From contig NC_087257.1 in the NCBI RefSeq assembly GCF_037042905.1, forward strand, positions 12,622,001 through 12,686,000: 64,000 bases of DNA, written 5' to 3'. Positions 62,001 through 64,000 of the stretch are shown here, in pieces. The notes under the pieces are model-generated. The model was not told where the DNA came from. It did not search any database and was given only the letters and a program-made list of their open reading frames with translations. Each line of letters starts with the position of its first letter. Within the stretch, counting starts at the first letter, position 1. The position numbers and the translations under genes are program-made. The stretch comes from Lytechinus pictus (Eukaryota; Echinodermata; Echinoidea; Temnopleuroida; Toxopneustidae).

Positions 62001-63936
62001 CAGTATTGAGGTAAACTGGGACTTGGGTAGGCCTATAATTCTGATTTCTTTATTTATGTTCAGGGCTCTTGACAATGAACTCTATGTCGCGACTGTTTCT
62101 CCAGCTAGAGACGAAAAGGCAAGCTATGTGGCATGGGGTCACAGTACAGCAGTTAACCCATGGTAAGTTCAAAGGCCCAATGGCACAAATGATACACATC
62201 TAGAGCATATGTAAGAATTGAATTCATTTAAGTTTTTTCAATCGAAATTTATTTGCTCAAAAAAATTAAAACATTACACATACATTAATACAAAGAGTCA
62301 AATTCACAAAGAAAAAAAGAAAATACTAACAATAACAACAGCAACTGTACATTGGATTGTATATGAGATGGACAGCAAGAAAGAAACAAGCCTTGTGATT
62401 AAATGCATAAAATAACTTGAATGGAGAGAATTTTTTCCATGGATCTCAGGATTACTACCAAACTTGATTAGATGATTGAAGTGCATGAAGTCTCTTTGGA
62501 ACAAGTTGGAACAGAATTTTGGGTTGTTTCAAAGGTAATAAGTGCGAGTAATTATTCTAAAACCATGACTAGTCAATAGAACCTGTTATCAGTACTAGTT
62601 ATTAGCAAATTTTCACGTTAGCAAAAATAATGACTGGTCACATGGGAGCTTTCAACCAATCGTTTAATTAGGATCAACATGTATATCACCATTAATAATA
62701 AATAATACACAGTCCTTGTAAAAGCATATACACATTATGATACATTGTCGCTATGCACTTCCAACAGACTTTCAAAGGGGGCTATTAACCCAACAGCCTT
62801 ATACAGTGCAAAAGAATTTCAAAGAATGAGCTTTGCCCAATCCTCATTTACCTCATGTGCATGTTGGACTTGCCCTAATAGATAGACAATAAATATCTTG
62901 AATAGCTTTAGCCTGTTATTGCAGCAAAACCTTTAAGAGTACAAAGTTTCATCAGTTTTATTGTCGTATAAATTCTACCTGGACACTTCTAAGTTCCATA
63001 TGTAAAACACACACAATCTTTACTCTCCAAATTAAATAAAACAACCTGTGTGTGGGGGGGGGGGGGGTGAGTGGTACTCTAGAGATCATTAGCATTTCAT
63101 GAAGAGATTTGTCAGCTTTTTCACTGACAACTGTTAAAAGCTACTGAAAATCCTTGCATCTGATTGGCTAGGAGTGGTCACTGAGATCACTGGCCAGACT
63201 TCATGAGTCAACTACATCAATCTTCACTTTCGTGGCCATATGGAGTGGGGGGTAGGGTGCAGGGGGTGGCCCCCCCCAAAAAAAAAAAAAAAATGAATAC
63301 CTCATATTTTTTTACTGAAAATGCTCACAAAATTCACCAAAATTGTGCACAAAATCTTTTAAATTTACTTTAGAAAATGCATAAGTGCCCCACTGACAAG
63401 CTTGGCTGTCTCATTCTCTTATCTTTTAGTTTCTTTTTTATTTCTTTTTTATTTATGTGTATAGCCATTCCCCACCCCCCCCCTCCAGTCCCTGGAAAAT
63501 ATATTTTTGCATACTGCCATGCACCCTTTGCTACTCTCCACGCAGGTGTTAATAGGGATGTGAAAGCATGAAGTAGTATGGCAAGTTTGGAAATTCTTGT
63601 TGGAATGCTCAACAGGGAGTGGAGAAAGTGTATACATAGTTTGCAGGTAAGCCAGGATTCAATGGCAGGGGTAAACAGTATATCTGTAAAGTGCTTAGAG
63701 GCGTTCCGATGTATTAACCACCATATAAAAGTGGTATTTTATTATTATATTTAATTAATTTCCATTTCTTTGTCCCAATCTACAGGGGAGAGCCAATAAG
63801 TAAAGCAGGATCAGAGGAGGAGATCGTCTATGCTGACATCGACATTGCAGCTGTAGAGAAAATGCGAACCCAGATACCCATAATGCATCAGAAAAGACCA
63901 GATCTCTACGAAATTAAGGATATGAGTGAGAAGTAA
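53091..63936 (+). CDS. NIT2: NIT2 omega-amidase (nitrilase superfamily), complete
   Basis: Omega-amidase hydrolyses alpha-ketoglutaramate and alpha-ketosuccinamate to 2-oxoglutarate or oxaloacetate plus ammonia. It is cytosolic/mitochondrial in animals. Exons: 53091-53106, 55953-56071, 56713-56833, 57916-58007, 59107-59200, 60700-60774, 61238-61316, 62064-62162, 63786-63936. All have AG/GT borders and join in frame to 281 aa plus TAA (vertebrate NIT2 is about 276). Catalytic triad: Glu46 (LPECFN), Lys116 (HRKIHLFD) and Cys157 (GICYDMRF). Other conserved blocks: [47 protein letters not shown]. The start [13 protein letters not shown] relies on a 16-bp first exon; its ATG and donor fit but have only this support. 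No signal peptide is seen. Confidence 0.96.
53233..54489. mobile_element. Inverted-repeat element rich in TAGTACGGGGTTA
   Basis: It starts ATACCCTTTTTACACACGCT and has the inverse AGCGTGTGTAAAAAGGTA at 54,015 and again GTGTAAAAAGGGTAT at 54,489. The motif TAGTACGGGGTTA, or its complement, occurs about nine times. Copy 2 of the 440-bp transposon is inserted in its middle. Non-coding, in NIT2 intron 1; 54,036-54,489 may be a second, related copy. Confidence 0.75.
53426..53865. mobile_element. Nonautonomous transposon, copy 2 (uninterrupted)
   Basis: 440 bp with ends TAGAC/GTCTA and a perfect 9-bp direct repeat GGTTATCCC on both sides (53,417-53,425 and 53,866-53,874). It matches copy 1 at 51,373 nearly base for base outside copy 1's extra pieces, and has one TTAA where copy 1 carries the piggyBac-like insert. 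Subterminal hairpins are kept. Confidence 0.93.
57443..57839. mobile_element. Inverted-repeat element with TCAGGGAAAAATCAGGGAA repeats
   Basis: The ends CAGGGTTCCCAGC and GCTGGGAGCCCTG are inverted. ACTATA stands directly on both sides as a possible target duplication. The interior repeats TCAGGGAAAA many times. It lies in NIT2 intron 3, about 75 bp before exon 4. Confidence 0.75.
58014..58178. mobile_element. Palindromic MITE next to a NIT2 splice donor
   Basis: CTGGGCTCCGTAACACAAA pairs with TTTGTGTTACAGAGCCCTGG. It begins about 7 bp after the exon 4 donor. A degraded relative with the core AGCTACTGAAATCAGTC, then TTTGATTGGCTGA, follows at 58,182-58,320. Confidence 0.75.
58540..59035 (+). 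mobile_element. SINE interrupted by a palindromic MITE
   Basis: A SINE body (TTGCCACTCTCCACCCAGG, then AAATGGGTACCCGG) is broken at 58,676-58,839 by an element with inverted ends GGGGCCATTTCATAAAGCTG and CAGCTTTATGAAACACCC. It then resumes (TGACCAGTATTGTGTGC) to a TTATTATTA tail near 59,030. Confidence 0.6.
59201..60699 (+). other. NIT2 intron 5, unassigned content
   Basis: A 94-codon ORF at 59,740-60,024 has no family I recognise and no splice context. The rest is AT-rich with nothing identifiable. Confidence 0.4.
61381..61455 (-). repeat. Single unit of the GAAGAC/GCTTGTCA repeat
   Basis: On the minus strand a T-rich run is followed by GCTTGTCATTTTTTT and GCACCCCGTCTTC, similar to units at 25,200-25,530. 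Confidence 0.4.
63086..63212. mobile_element. Degraded palindromic MITE-like element
   Basis: It contains GCATTTCATGAAGAG, then the core AGCTACTGAAAATCCTTGCA, TCTGATTGGCTAGG, then CTTCATGAGTC. Ends are imperfect. The core matches elements at 8,451, 19,417 and 58,182. Confidence 0.5.
63500..63755 (+). mobile_element. SINE fragment before the last NIT2 exon
   Basis: TTGCTACTCTCCACGCAGG, GTAAAGTGCTTAGAGGCG and a (TTATTATA) tail resemble the SINE bodies at 18,850 and 58,540. It ends about 30 bp before NIT2 exon 9. Confidence 0.5.
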
Positions 63937-64000
63937 ACTGGAAATGTGGCAGTATAGGAAATAATTTTTTTAAAGGTTTTTTTTGCCACATTGGGGCAAT

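Overview
The window is eukaryotic DNA, AT-rich and dense in repeats, with small exons separated by large GT-AG introns. The three host genes, the tRNA-derived SINEs, the many poly-G/poly-C tracts and the short palindromic elements point to a marine invertebrate. A deuterostome such as a sea urchin or another echinoderm fits best, but I infer this from general character and have no species-level proof. I found no bacterial operons, CRISPR arrays or functional RNA genes.

Layout. 1-2,695 is diverged tandem repeat. 5,100-10,509 (minus) and 12,688-21,300 (plus) are two head-to-head paralogous short-chain dehydrogenase/reductase (SDR) genes with the same exon lengths and phases. The plus copy is complete (nine exons, 257 aa). 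The minus copy shows exons 1-7, and its last two exons were not found. An intact LINE ORF1 (3,533-4,447) lies where its 3' end would be expected. 21,301-38,700 is a graveyard of mobile elements: palindromic elements, a GACCTTTGACC repeat, an OTU-like fragment joined to a Ty3/gypsy integrase piece, a degraded BEL/Pao retrotransposon split by a LINE, and a broken hAT/ZBED-type transposase.

38,784-51,249 (minus) is a complete OVCA2-type serine hydrolase gene (eight exons, 228 aa). Its third intron holds a 3.3-kb minisatellite of a 52-bp unit with higher-order structure, and its first intron holds a 660-bp palindrome. 53,091-63,936 (plus) is a complete NIT2 (omega-amidase) gene (nine exons, 281 aa). 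OVCA2 and NIT2 are head to head. About 400 bp of shared upstream DNA is split by a small transposon that has a perfect 9-bp target duplication and itself carries a TTAA-flanked element. A second, cleaner copy of that transposon sits in NIT2 intron 1 and shows the empty TTAA site.

Functionally, NIT2 hydrolyses alpha-keto acid omega-amides, OVCA2 is an esterase-fold hydrolase, and the SDRs are NAD(P)-dependent oxidoreductases of unknown substrate. Nothing in the sequence ties them into one pathway. The most notable points are the Lys-to-Arg change in the catalytic YxxxK motif of the plus SDR, its contrast with the intact minus paralog, and the set of short inverted-repeat elements that share an internal core but have different ends.
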